NCBI GenBank assembly: GCA_008363385.1
Contig: RHKY01000007.1
Coordinates: 62,001 to 126,000 of the forward strand
Direction of reading: 5' to 3'
Source of the DNA: Acidobacteriota bacterium
GTDB taxonomy: Bacteria > Acidobacteriota > Thermoanaerobaculia > UBA5066
DNA: 64,000 bases
The position numbers and the translations under genes are program-made. Below are positions 51,007-58,578 of the stretch, one piece after another (position 1 is the first letter of the stretch; the number at the start of each line of letters is the position of its first letter). The notes under the pieces were generated by a model that had not been told where the DNA came from, did no database searches, and saw nothing but the letters and a program-made list of their open reading frames with translations.

Positions 51007-51393
51007 ATGTCGTGGCTCATCGGCAACCTGATCGCGCTCGCCACGATCCTGCTGGCCGTCAGCCTGCCCTTCGGCAAGTCCGGCGTCGGGCGGGCGCTCC
51101 GCCAGTGGGCGCTCGCCGCCTTCCTCGGCGCGCTGCTTCCCTCCGTCGCGTGCGGCCTCCTGCGGCAGGTGTCACCGGGCGGCGGAGCCGGCAGGCCCGG
51201 CGGGAGCCCGCTCGGTGCCCTTCTCGGCCTCGCCTTCCTCTCGTGCCTGGCCTACGTCATCCTGAAGGTCCGCGCGCGCTTCGCCCGTCCGGCGCGCGAC
51301 GCGTGGACCGAGTATGTCGGCCAGCGCTCGAGCGGCAAGCGGGTCGTCGACGACAGGGACCGCGGCCGGCGGGATGACACCTTCCCCCTATAG
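51007..51393 (+). CDS. Small membrane protein in the vWA/tubulin operon
   Basis: The 128-residue product has two or three membrane helices (~3-20, ~31-50 and ~70-88, the last ending LAYVILKVRARF) with a Gly-rich loop between. The cytoplasmic tail is strongly charged (SSGKRVVDDRDRGRRDD). The ATG at 51007 is 4 nt after the previous stop. It may be a membrane platform for the downstream ATPase, in the way small membrane proteins accompany VirD4-type coupling proteins; this is inference. Confidence 0.6.
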   Translation: MSWLIGNLIALATILLAVSLPFGKSGVGRALRQWALAAFLGALLPSVACGLLRQVSPGGGAGRPGGSPLGALLGLAFLSCLAYVILKVRARFARPARDAWTEYVGQRSSGKRVVDDRDRGRRDDTFPL

Positions 51394-51401
51394 GCGGCTC
51401 G

Positions 51402-53006
51402 GTGGCGATCATCGACTTCGCGCTCTGGCTCGGCCGGCACCGCGACCGAGAGCGTGCCCTGGAGCTGGAGCGCCGTGTGAGGGCGGCGGAGGCCGGGCGC
51501 GAGGACCCGGTCCTCGCCGCGAGGCGCGACCTCGACGCGCCCGACGGCATACGCCTGGGACACCTCGCCGGCCCGGACGCTGGCTTGCGAGTCCCGGTCG
51601 CGGTGCTGTCGCGGGGGGCCCTGATCGTCGGGGCATCCGGGGTCGGGAAGACCTTCTTCCTCGTCTCGCTCATCGACCAGCTCCTGCGCCGCGCCTTCGG
51701 CGTCGACCTGCCGGCGGGCCTCACCCCGCTCCAGCTCGAGCTCGAGCTCGTCGATCCGAAGTCCGAGACCTACCAGCTCGTCTGCCTGGCGCTCGCGGCC
51801 CTCTACCAGCAGGCCGCTCCGGAAGTCCGGGAGCGGATCCGGGACGCCGTCCGGGTCCTCACCTGGTCGCGTGACCGGGTCGCTCCCTTCTGCCCGTACG
51901 ACAACGACGGCTCGGTCTCCGACCCTTTCCACGCCTACCTGCGCTCGAGCGTGGCCGGGACCGCGGGCCCGAACCCGGACACGCCGGCGGTCCTGCAGCT
52001 GCGGTTCATGCTCGACCGGGTCCTCACGGCGCTGCGGTTCCCCCGCAACTACCGCCTCACCTGCCGCTTCCTCACGGAACCCGCGTTCCGCTCCCGCCTC
52101 GTCTCCCGGGTCCCCGACCGAGACGTCCGGGCGTTCTTCGAGGACCTCGAAGCGCGGATCTCGAGGCAGACGATCGCCGCGCTCCTCCGCCGGGTGCAGC
52201 TGGAGCTCTCGTTCCCGGAGGTGAAGCTGGCGCTCGGCATCCCGCCCGCCGCGCTCGAGCGGGTCCTGCCGCGGAGGAAGCCGACGATCGTGCTGGCCGA
52301 CTTCGGGCCGGGGGAGAGCCTGCCGGCGGGCGTCTGCCTCGAGAGGGCGAGCCACCACGTTACGGACACGCTCCGATGGGCGCCGCGGCGCGATCCGTCG
52401 GTCCCGAAGGTCCTCGTCGTCGAGGAGGCCCCGACCCTCATCCGGGGAGCGACGGCGCTGACCGAGCCCCTCTCAGTGGCGGCCCGGACGCTCCGGTCGG
52501 CAGGGGTCGGCGTCTGGTACGTCGCGCAGGACTTCGTCGGTGGCCTCCCGCCGGACCTCGTCCGGACCCTCACCCTGAACTCGTACTGGCAGGCCGTCTT
52601 CCGCTCCGGGAAGGCCGAGGCGGAGTGGATCTGCGGCCACCTTGCCGAGGGCGAGGGGGGCGGCGATCTGGAGCGAAAGGGCGTCGTCAAGCTGGTCGAG
52701 GGGATGCCCGAGCGTCGGCTCTTCTTCCACCAGAAGGGCAAGGTGGCTCTCCCGCTCGCGACGGACGACGTGGCGGTCCTTCCGGCCGAGCGGAAGGCCG
52801 AGCTCCAGGAGCTGTTCGACCGCGAGATCGCCCCGGCGTCGACCATCCCGGCGTCGACGGCCGCCGGGCTGATCGAGGCGTTCGAGGCCGAGGTGGTCGA
52901 CGGGGATTCCGTCCCCTCACCGGCTGACGGGCCGAAGGGGCCGGCCGTCGGGAACCTGTCCGACCTCCTGAAGGTGCTCGGAGGCGAGGACGACGATGTG
53001 GAGTAG
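51402..53006 (+). CDS. VirD4/HerA-like ATPase (type IV coupling protein type)
   Basis: The 534-residue product has Walker A GASGVGKT at residues 77-84. LVDPKSETYQLV in the position of the VirD4/TraG 'DPKGE' motif follows, then Walker B KVLVVEEAPTL (~333-343), and the C-terminal stretch VGVWYVAQDFVGGLP (the sensor/Gln region typical of coupling proteins). It would form a hexameric DNA or protein pump at the membrane, aided by the small membrane protein encoded upstream. The GTG start is 8 nt after the previous stop. It overlaps the zinc-ribbon gene by 11 nt. In the mobile-element setting, a role in DNA transfer or in the vWA/tubulin machine are both possible. Confidence 0.8.
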   Translation: MAIIDFALWLGRHRDRERALELERRVRAAEAGREDPVLAARRDLDAPDGIRLGHLAGPDAGLRVPVAVLSRGALIVGASGVGKTFFLVSLIDQLLRRAFGVDLPAGLTPLQLELELVDPKSETYQLVCLALAALYQQAAPEVRERIRDAVRVLTWSRDRVAPFCPYDNDGSVSDPFHAYLRSSVAGTAGPNPDTPAVLQLRFMLDRVLTALRFPRNYRLTCRFLTEPAFRSRLVSRVPDRDVRAFFEDLEARISRQTIAALLRRVQLELSFPEVKLALGIPPAALERVLPRRKPTIVLADFGPGESLPAGVCLERASHHVTDTLRWAPRRDPSVPKVLVVEEAPTLIRGATALTEPLSVAARTLRSAGVGVWYVAQDFVGGLPPDLVRTLTLNSYWQAVFRSGKAEAEWICGHLAEGEGGGDLERKGVVKLVEGMPERRLFFHQKGKVALPLATDDVAVLPAERKAELQELFDREIAPASTIPASTAAGLIEAFEAEVVDGDSVPSPADGPKGPAVGNLSDLLKVLGGEDDDVE

Positions 53007-53286
53007 GAGAGCCTTCTTCCTGGCGGCCCTCTACATCCTCGCCGCGCCCGTCTACCTCGTCGTGTGGCTCGCCAGGCTCCCGAAGCTCGTGAGGCGACTT
53101 CGAGTGCTCCGGGCCGGGTGGGTCACGTGCGCGAGCTGCGGGAAGAGAAACCCCCTCAACGTGAAGGCCACGTGCCGCCGCTGCGGCATGACGGAGTACG
53201 GCAACCGTCTCTTCTGCACCCACTGCCGGCAGGTCTCGAAGTGGTTCGACTGCGGCGGCTGCGGCGCGTCGATCAAGGTGCTCTGA
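52996..53286 (+). CDS. Membrane-anchored zinc-ribbon protein
   Basis: The 96-residue product has one N-terminal membrane helix (~6-25) and a short basic linker. Four Cys pairs follow (CASC, CRRC, CTHC, CGGC), consistent with two zinc ribbons facing the cytosol. It starts inside the end of the ATPase gene (11-nt overlap), which suggests co-production and probably direct contact. Zinc ribbons of this type often bind nucleic acid or a protein partner. Function not known. Confidence 0.7.
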   Translation: MWSRRAFFLAALYILAAPVYLVVWLARLPKLVRRLRVLRAGWVTCASCGKRNPLNVKATCRRCGMTEYGNRLFCTHCRQVSKWFDCGGCGASIKVL

Positions 53287-53402
53287 CCATGAACGCGGCT
53301 TTCACCCTCTGGCGAAAGGAGGTCCCCACTTCCGTCCCAGGTCGCCGCACGACATCCGGACTTCCCGCTCCCCACCCGGGGATCTTCCTCACCACCACCC
53401 CT

Positions 53403-53714
53403 ATGCCAGAACTCATCGGTACCGTGATCCCGAAGAACCAGCGCACCGGCAGGCTCGAGCTGGGCGCGACCGACTGGGCCGAGCTGGCCCGCGTCGTCGA
53501 GCACGACTTCAACGCCGTGCTGCGCTTCGGCGAGGCGGACCCGCCCGGCACGTTCCTGAACGAGCCGATCGACTGCCCCTGCTACACGCTGGCGATCCAG
53601 ACCCTCGACGACACCGACCCGCGTCTGGTGGCGGACGCGGCGATGCCGGTCCTCAACCGGATGATCGAACGGAACATCACGCCCTACCTCCACGACACCG
53701 TGAGGCGCCTGTGA
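53403..53714 (+). CDS. Small unknown protein in the vWA/tubulin operon
   Basis: The 103-residue product (MPELIGTVIPKNQRTG) is acidic and mixed alpha/beta with a conserved-looking core (WAELARVVEHDFNAVLRFGEADPPG, split by turns) and a Cys-Pro-Cys. An earlier in-frame ATG at 53289 would add 38 residues and is 3 nt after the preceding stop. I prefer 53403 because the upstream stretch has little protein-like character. No domain recognised. Confidence 0.55.
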   Translation: MPELIGTVIPKNQRTGRLELGATDWAELARVVEHDFNAVLRFGEADPPGTFLNEPIDCPCYTLAIQTLDDTDPRLVADAAMPVLNRMIERNITPYLHDTVRRL

Positions 53715-53980
53715 CCCCGGGGGCCCCTTCGCCCGGGTTGGCTCTGGCCCCACCGGCCCTCTGGCCTGCGCGATCAGGCCGGGGCCTCCCCGCTCGAGAT
53801 GTCGAAGCGTGGAGCCCCGGTCCTCCTGGGACCGCGGGGCATGGCCGGTGGGGCACGGGTCAACCTCGCGGCCCCGACTCCGGCACGTGCTTCGAATCCG
53901 ATCTCGCCTGGGAGGAGCTCTCCGCCCAGGGAGTCCGCCCGCACCCGCTGCCGTTCCCGGTCCTTCCCTCTTCAACCCCG
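53715..53980 (+). other. 266-bp gap inside the operon without a gene
   Basis: No convincing reading frame or RNA structure is visible. The stretch ends in a pyrimidine-rich segment just before the next ATG, like the one before the ATG at 53403. An unrecognised small protein or a regulatory leader cannot be excluded. Confidence 0.4.
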
Positions 53981-54301
53981 ATGACCTCCTCCATCACCAT
54001 CGAGCTCCTCGTGCCGCTCTGCGACAACGAGGGCACCCCGTTCCCCGACTCCGCCTTCGCGTCCTTCGAGGATCTCCTCGTCGACCTGGCCGGCGGCTTC
54101 ACGCGCCGCGGCGTCGTCGACGGAGCCTGGAAGGCGCCGGACGGAGCCGTCTACCGCGACCGCTCGCGGCTGTACGCGGTCCAGGTCCCCGAGCCCGACG
54201 CGTCGACCGTCGCCGCGACGATCGACGGGGAGATACGCGGTCGATTCCGGCAGCTCGCCGCGTACCTCTCGCTCAGCCGGACGCTGGCGCTGGCCTCCTG
54301 A
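53981..54301 (+). CDS. Small unknown protein in the vWA/tubulin operon
   Basis: The 106-residue product begins MTSSITIELLVPLCDNEG and continues with a predicted alpha/beta ferredoxin-like order (SFEDLLVDLAGGFTR, GAVYRDRSRLYAVQVP, GRFRQLAAYLSL). Similar small stand-alone proteins (LxVPLxDNxG...FxxLxxxLxxxFGGxT) occur in many bacteria without assigned function. Its stop shares one base with the next start (TGATG), so translation is probably coupled. Confidence 0.6.
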   Translation: MTSSITIELLVPLCDNEGTPFPDSAFASFEDLLVDLAGGFTRRGVVDGAWKAPDGAVYRDRSRLYAVQVPEPDASTVAATIDGEIRGRFRQLAAYLSLSRTLALAS

Positions 54302-55206
54302 TGCGGGAGACTCCTTCCCAGGCGGGCGCCGACCCGGAGGTGCCCGACCCGATGGCCCCCGGGGAGCCGCGCGACGGGGCGTCGCCCCCTCCCGGCTCCC
54401 ACGCGGGACCCGCCGGACGGTCGGGCACCTCCGGCCCCCGGCGATCCCCCCGCGATCCTCGCGTTCCCTGGACGTTGACGGATCGCGACCTCCAGGCCCT
54501 CGCGCGAGTCGGCCGGGCTTTCGAGCTCGCCCAGTACCAGCTGCACGAGTGGGTCTTCCCCGGCCGTGTCGAGTCCATCGTGTCGCGCTTCGTGCACAGG
54601 ATGGCCGAGCGGGGCCTCCTCGCGGTCGACCGGCTGGGAAACGGGACCGGGATGAACCGCCTCCGGCTCACTGCGAGGGGGCGCGGCGCGGTCGTGGCGG
54701 CGGGCGTCGCGACCGAGGGCGAGCTGTTCGTGCCGCGGTCGTTCGTGGCGCTGAAGGACCTCGCCCACACGTACTGGGTCAACGACGTCTGCCTGGTGCT
54801 CGAAACCGCAGCATCCCGCGGCTTCGACACGGTCCGTCCGGCCTGGGCGCTCCAGCGCGCCTTTGTGCCGCCCCCGGCGGCGATCCCGGACGTCCTGGCT
54901 GTCCGGCGACCTCGGCCGGGCGACGCCGGCCTTGCGCTCGCCATCGAGGTCGACCTCGGGGGCGAGCGGCTGAAGACGACCTTCGTGCCGAAGCTGACCT
55001 CCCTCGCCGGTCTTCTGGCCACTTGGGCCGGGGGTGTCCCGGCGGGGATCGTCGTCTTCACTCGTGGCGTGGGGAGGGCGGAGGCGCTGAAGGCGCAGCT
55101 CGAGGCGGCGGCGTTGCCGGTGCCGGCTGCGGTCGAATTGCTGCCGGTCGAGGTCGCACGGCCGGGGCTGAAGGCGCTCCGGGTGCTTCTGCGTACTGCG
55201 CTGTAG
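54301..55206 (+). CDS. Replic_Relax-like winged-helix protein with nuclease-type core
   Basis: The 301-residue product has a disordered Pro/Gly-rich N-terminus (~1-58), then a winged helix (WTLTDRDLQALARVG, FPGRVESIVSRFVHRM, LTARG) and a helical region with TYWVNDVCLVLE. An IPDVLAV...LAIEVDLGGERLK sequence follows, resembling the Asp / Glu-x-Asp / Lys order of PD-(D/E)XK-type cores. This matches the layout of 'replication-relaxation' (PF13814) proteins found beside FtsK/TraG-type ATPases on mobilizable elements. It may bind and nick or process the element's DNA. It closes the 12-gene operon; the next 523 bp have no gene. Confidence 0.65.
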   Translation: MRETPSQAGADPEVPDPMAPGEPRDGASPPPGSHAGPAGRSGTSGPRRSPRDPRVPWTLTDRDLQALARVGRAFELAQYQLHEWVFPGRVESIVSRFVHRMAERGLLAVDRLGNGTGMNRLRLTARGRGAVVAAGVATEGELFVPRSFVALKDLAHTYWVNDVCLVLETAASRGFDTVRPAWALQRAFVPPPAAIPDVLAVRRPRPGDAGLALAIEVDLGGERLKTTFVPKLTSLAGLLATWAGGVPAGIVVFTRGVGRAEALKAQLEAAALPVPAAVELLPVEVARPGLKALRVLLRTAL

Positions 55207-55691
55207 GGCGCCTTGGGTGCGTAATCGAGGTGCGAAGACGAGTTCGCGGGGCGGGCAGGGGATGTTGTGCCGGTGCAGCGAGTTGTGACGATGGGTGGCC
55301 CCGGGGGTTCTCACGCGGGGAATCGACTCTGTCGAGCCGCCGAGCCTCGCACAGGGTGTCGGTTTCCCTGGACGTTCTCCTCGAAAGTCGCTCCCGGTTC
55401 CGCCATGATCGCCGGCCCCCGCCGGGGCCGGCGGGGCATGCCGGTCCAAGCTCCTGCTCTACACGATGACCGACCAACCCGGATCAGGGTCCGGCTCGAG
55501 GACGAGGCGTTCTTGCCGTTGACCGGCCGGAGGTCAAGAGCTCGGCGAGACGTTTCACGGTAGGGGCGGTCCGCGAGATTCCGAGCCCCGTCGTTCTTGC
55601 GGTCGTGATGGTCGACGCCTCGGCGCTGCAGCGGGCACCGTCAGCGCGGTCAGACGAGGGGCAGACCCTGGCCTGCGCTGCAGGCCTCCAG
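55207..55691. other. Gap between the vWA/tubulin operon and the restriction locus
   Basis: No gene with protein-like character is seen on either strand. The only visible structure is a perfect 9-bp palindrome near the middle (55411-55432). The start of hsdM transcription probably lies at the right edge. The remainder is unexplained and may hold regulatory sequence or decayed DNA. Confidence 0.5.
55411..55432 (+). terminator. Perfect 9-bp GC-rich hairpin
   Basis: GCCGGCCCC pairs with GGGGCCGGC around the loop CGCC, about 200 bp after the end of the operon and without a T-tract. It may be a 3'-end structure of the long operon mRNA or a protein-binding palindrome. Confidence 0.4.
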
Positions 55692-55697
55692 TAGCAT
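55692..55697 (+). promoter_or_regulatory. -10-like hexamer of the hsd operon
   Basis: TAGCAT ends 9 nt before an ATG at 55707 that opens an 8-codon reading frame leading into hsdM. No Shine-Dalgarno sequence precedes hsdM itself. Confidence 0.5.
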
Positions 55698-55706
55698 GAG
55701 AGCGTC

Positions 55707-55733
55707 ATGACCTACGAGACACGCCGCCTATGA
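55707..55733 (+). CDS. 8-codon upstream ORF coupled to hsdM
   Basis: The frame encodes MTYETRRL and stops at TGA 55731-55733, which overlaps the hsdM ATG (ATGA). With TAGCAT 9 nt upstream, the mRNA could start near this ATG. A ribosome would then read the mini-ORF and restart on hsdM, which lacks its own ribosome site. It is a translational control element rather than a functional peptide. Confidence 0.45.
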   Translation: MTYETRRL

Positions 55734-57292
55734 ACCGTGCCGGAAACGACCTCGAGAAGACCCTCTGGGACGCCGCGAACCAGCTCTGGACGAACACGAA
55801 GCTGAAGCCCTCGGAGTACTCCGCGCCGGTGCTCGGGCTCATCTTCCTGCGCTTCGCTGAGCAGCGCTTCGCCGCCGCCGAGGCGAAGATCCAGAAGGCG
55901 GCAACCGGCCGGCGGAGGATCGGGAAGGTCGACTACCTGGCCGAGGGCGTCGTCTACCTCCCCCCGGAGGCCCGATTCGGCGCACTCCTCGCCCTGCCGG
56001 AGGGGGCGAACCTCGGGAAGGCGATCAACGACGCCATGAAGGCGATCGAGGCCGAGAACGACGACCTGAAGGGCGTCCTGCCGAAGACGTACACCGCCTT
56101 CGAGAATCGCACCCTGGTCGGGCTCCTGAAGCTGATGAACTCGCTCCCGCCCGACATCGAGGGCGACGCCTTCGGGAAGATCTACGAGTACTTCCTCGGG
56201 AACTTCGCGATGAGCGAGGGGCAGAAGGGCGGCGAGTTCTTCACCCCGACGTCGCTCGTCCGGCTCATCGTGAGCGTCATCGAGCCGTTCCACGGGGCGA
56301 TCTACGACCCGGCCTGCGGGTCGGGCGGCATGTTCGTCCAGTCGGCCCACTTCGTGGAGAACCACCGGAAGAACCCGAACGCCGAGATCATGGTCTACGG
56401 CCAGGAGCGGGTCGCCGAGACGGTCAAGCTTTGCAGGATGAACCTCGCGGTCCACGGCCTCACCGGCGACATCCGCGAGGTGACGTCGTCGTTCTACGAG
56501 GACCTCCACGGCTCGCCGGGGAAGTTCGACTTCGTCATGGCGAATCCCCCGTTCAACCAGAAGGGCGTGAACAAGGACCGCCTGAAGGACGATCGGGCGC
56601 GCTTCCCGCTCGGGATGCCGTCCGTCGACAGCGCGAACTACCTCTGGATTCAGCTCTTCTACTCGTCACTGAACGCGAAGGGGCGGGCGGGCTTCGTCAT
56701 GGCGAACTCGGCAGCCGACGCCAGGGGGAGCGAGCAGGAGATCCGGCGGAAGCTCATCGAAGACCGCTCCGTCGACGTCATCGTCTCGATCAGCCCGAAC
56801 TTCTTCTACACGGTGACGCTCCCCTGCACGCTCTGGTTCTTCGACCGCGGCAAGAAGAAGTCGCCCCGGAGGGACCAGGTGCTCTTCCTCGACGCGAGGA
56901 ACGTCTTCCGCCAGCTCGACCGCGCGCACCGCGACTTCACGCCGGAGCAGGTCGAGTTCCTCGCCAACATCGTGCGGCTCTATCGCGGGGAGGAGCCGGA
57001 GTTCCTCGTTCCCGAGAGCAAGGCCCTCCTGAAGGAGAAGCTCCCGAAGCTGAAGTACGCGGACGTGCAGGGCCTCTGCAGGGTGGCGACGATCGTCGAG
57101 ATAGAGGGCCAGGGCTGGAGCCTGAATCCAGGGCGGTACGTCGGCGTCTCCGATCGTCCTGCCGAGGATTTCGATTTCGCTGAGAGGCTCGAGGAGCTGA
57201 ACGAGGAGCTGGAGCGACTGAACGGCGAGGCGCGAGAGCTCGAGGACAGGATCGCCGAGAACGTCGCGTCCCTTTTGACCGGACAGCCGTGA
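55730..57292 (+). CDS. hsdM: Type I restriction-modification system methyltransferase subunit
   Basis: The 520-residue product has an N-terminal helical domain ([19 protein letters not shown]), then the N6-adenine methyltransferase core. SAM-binding motif I is [12 protein letters not shown] (~residues 189-200) and catalytic motif IV is NPPFNQKG (~272-279), with [11 protein letters not shown] before the core. Two copies join one HsdS to methylate adenine in the recognition site. A predicted C-terminal coiled coil (~480-515) contacts HsdS. The stop overlaps the hsdS GTG by 4 nt. The start is coupled to a mini-ORF. Confidence 0.96.
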   Translation: MNRAGNDLEKTLWDAANQLWTNTKLKPSEYSAPVLGLIFLRFAEQRFAAAEAKIQKAATGRRRIGKVDYLAEGVVYLPPEARFGALLALPEGANLGKAINDAMKAIEAENDDLKGVLPKTYTAFENRTLVGLLKLMNSLPPDIEGDAFGKIYEYFLGNFAMSEGQKGGEFFTPTSLVRLIVSVIEPFHGAIYDPACGSGGMFVQSAHFVENHRKNPNAEIMVYGQERVAETVKLCRMNLAVHGLTGDIREVTSSFYEDLHGSPGKFDFVMANPPFNQKGVNKDRLKDDRARFPLGMPSVDSANYLWIQLFYSSLNAKGRAGFVMANSAADARGSEQEIRRKLIEDRSVDVIVSISPNFFYTVTLPCTLWFFDRGKKKSPRRDQVLFLDARNVFRQLDRAHRDFTPEQVEFLANIVRLYRGEEPEFLVPESKALLKEKLPKLKYADVQGLCRVATIVEIEGQGWSLNPGRYVGVSDRPAEDFDFAERLEELNEELERLNGEARELEDRIAENVASLLTGQP

Positions 57293-58578
57293 AACACGTC
57301 GTTCTCCGAGATCTCCTCGCTGAATCAAAGGATGGCGAGTGGGGCAAAGGCGAGGCGTTCCCCGAATCAGTTGAGATGCTCGTGATTCGCGGCACCGATT
57401 TCGAGACAGTTCGCCTGGGCGATTTAGGTGGCGTTCCCATCCGCTTCATTCCAGCCCGGATCGCGCAGCGGAAGACCTTGCAGCCCTTAGATCTGCTGAT
57501 TGAGACGGCCGGAGGTTCCAAGGATCGGTCCACAGGGCGGACTGTTCTCGTGACGCCGGAGCTTCTGTCGCGGGCGTCTCTCCCGGTAACCTGTGCGAGC
57601 TTTAGCCGGTTCCTCAGGATCGACCCCGAGAAGGCAGACCCCCGTTTCATCTTCTGGCTCCTACAGGCTCTCTACGAGGGAGGGCAGATCCGGCAATACC
57701 ACACCCAGCACACCGGAGTCGCGAGGTTCCAGTTCACGACATTCGCGGACCGAGAACCCCTTTCGCTTCCCCCGCTCCCGATCCAACGTCGCGTAGCTTC
57801 AGCGCTCTCGGAATACGACGACCTCATCGAGAACAACACCCGCCGAATCACGATCCTCGAGGAAATGGCGAGAGCGCTCTACCGCGAGTGGTTCCTGGAG
57901 TTCCGATTCCCGGGGCACGAGAAGGTCGAGATGGTGGAATCAGGAGACCGCTCGATCCCGGCTGGGTGGACGATCGAGCGAACGGCGGACGCCTTTGACT
58001 TCTGTGGGGGTGCGACTCCTTCTACGAGCGAGCCGACGTACTGGGAAGGAGGAGCGGTAGTCTGGTACTCGCCCAGTGACCTCACGAAGGCGGGAACCAT
58101 CTTCGTTGCCGAGGGAGAGAAGCGGATTTCCGAGGCTGGGCTAGGCGCGTGCTCTGCCCGTCTCTTCCCACCGTACTCCGTGATGATGACGAGCCGGGCA
58201 ACTCTCGGCGTCCTTGCGATCAACACCGTGGAGGCGTGTACGAACCAGGGATTCATCACCTGCATCCCGAATCCCCGCGTCACCTGTCCCCACCTCTACC
58301 TCTGGCTCGACGCCTCGGCGGCCGAGCTGGAACAGCTTGGTACGGGTGCGACATTCAAGGAGATTACGAAGCGTGCCTTCAGGGAGTTTCCTATCCTGAT
58401 CGCACCGGAGCAGATCGAGCGAGCCTTTCACGCTAAGGTGTGGCCCCTATTCCAGTTCATCGAGAACCTCGTCGCCAAGAACCACAATCTCCGGTCTACC
58501 CGCGACCTGCTTCTGCCGAAGCTCATCTCAGGGGAGGTTGAGATTCCCCTGCCGACCGAGGACCGAAGCGAGCCATGA
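57289..58578 (+). CDS. hsdS: Type I restriction-modification system specificity subunit
   Basis: The 429-residue product has two target-recognition domains separated by conserved coiled-coil regions. The central one reads [19 protein letters not shown] followed by [17 protein letters not shown]; the C-terminal one ends with [15 protein letters not shown]. Each recognition domain reads one half of a bipartite DNA site. The GC content drops by eye in the first domain (57300-57800), typical of exchangeable specificity modules. It starts GTG inside the hsdM stop and its own stop overlaps the OLD-type gene. The recognised sequence cannot be predicted from reading alone. Confidence 0.95.
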   Translation: MKHVVLRDLLAESKDGEWGKGEAFPESVEMLVIRGTDFETVRLGDLGGVPIRFIPARIAQRKTLQPLDLLIETAGGSKDRSTGRTVLVTPELLSRASLPVTCASFSRFLRIDPEKADPRFIFWLLQALYEGGQIRQYHTQHTGVARFQFTTFADREPLSLPPLPIQRRVASALSEYDDLIENNTRRITILEEMARALYREWFLEFRFPGHEKVEMVESGDRSIPAGWTIERTADAFDFCGGATPSTSEPTYWEGGAVVWYSPSDLTKAGTIFVAEGEKRISEAGLGACSARLFPPYSVMMTSRATLGVLAINTVEACTNQGFITCIPNPRVTCPHLYLWLDASAAELEQLGTGATFKEITKRAFREFPILIAPEQIERAFHAKVWPLFQFIENLVAKNHNLRSTRDLLLPKLISGEVEIPLPTEDRSEP

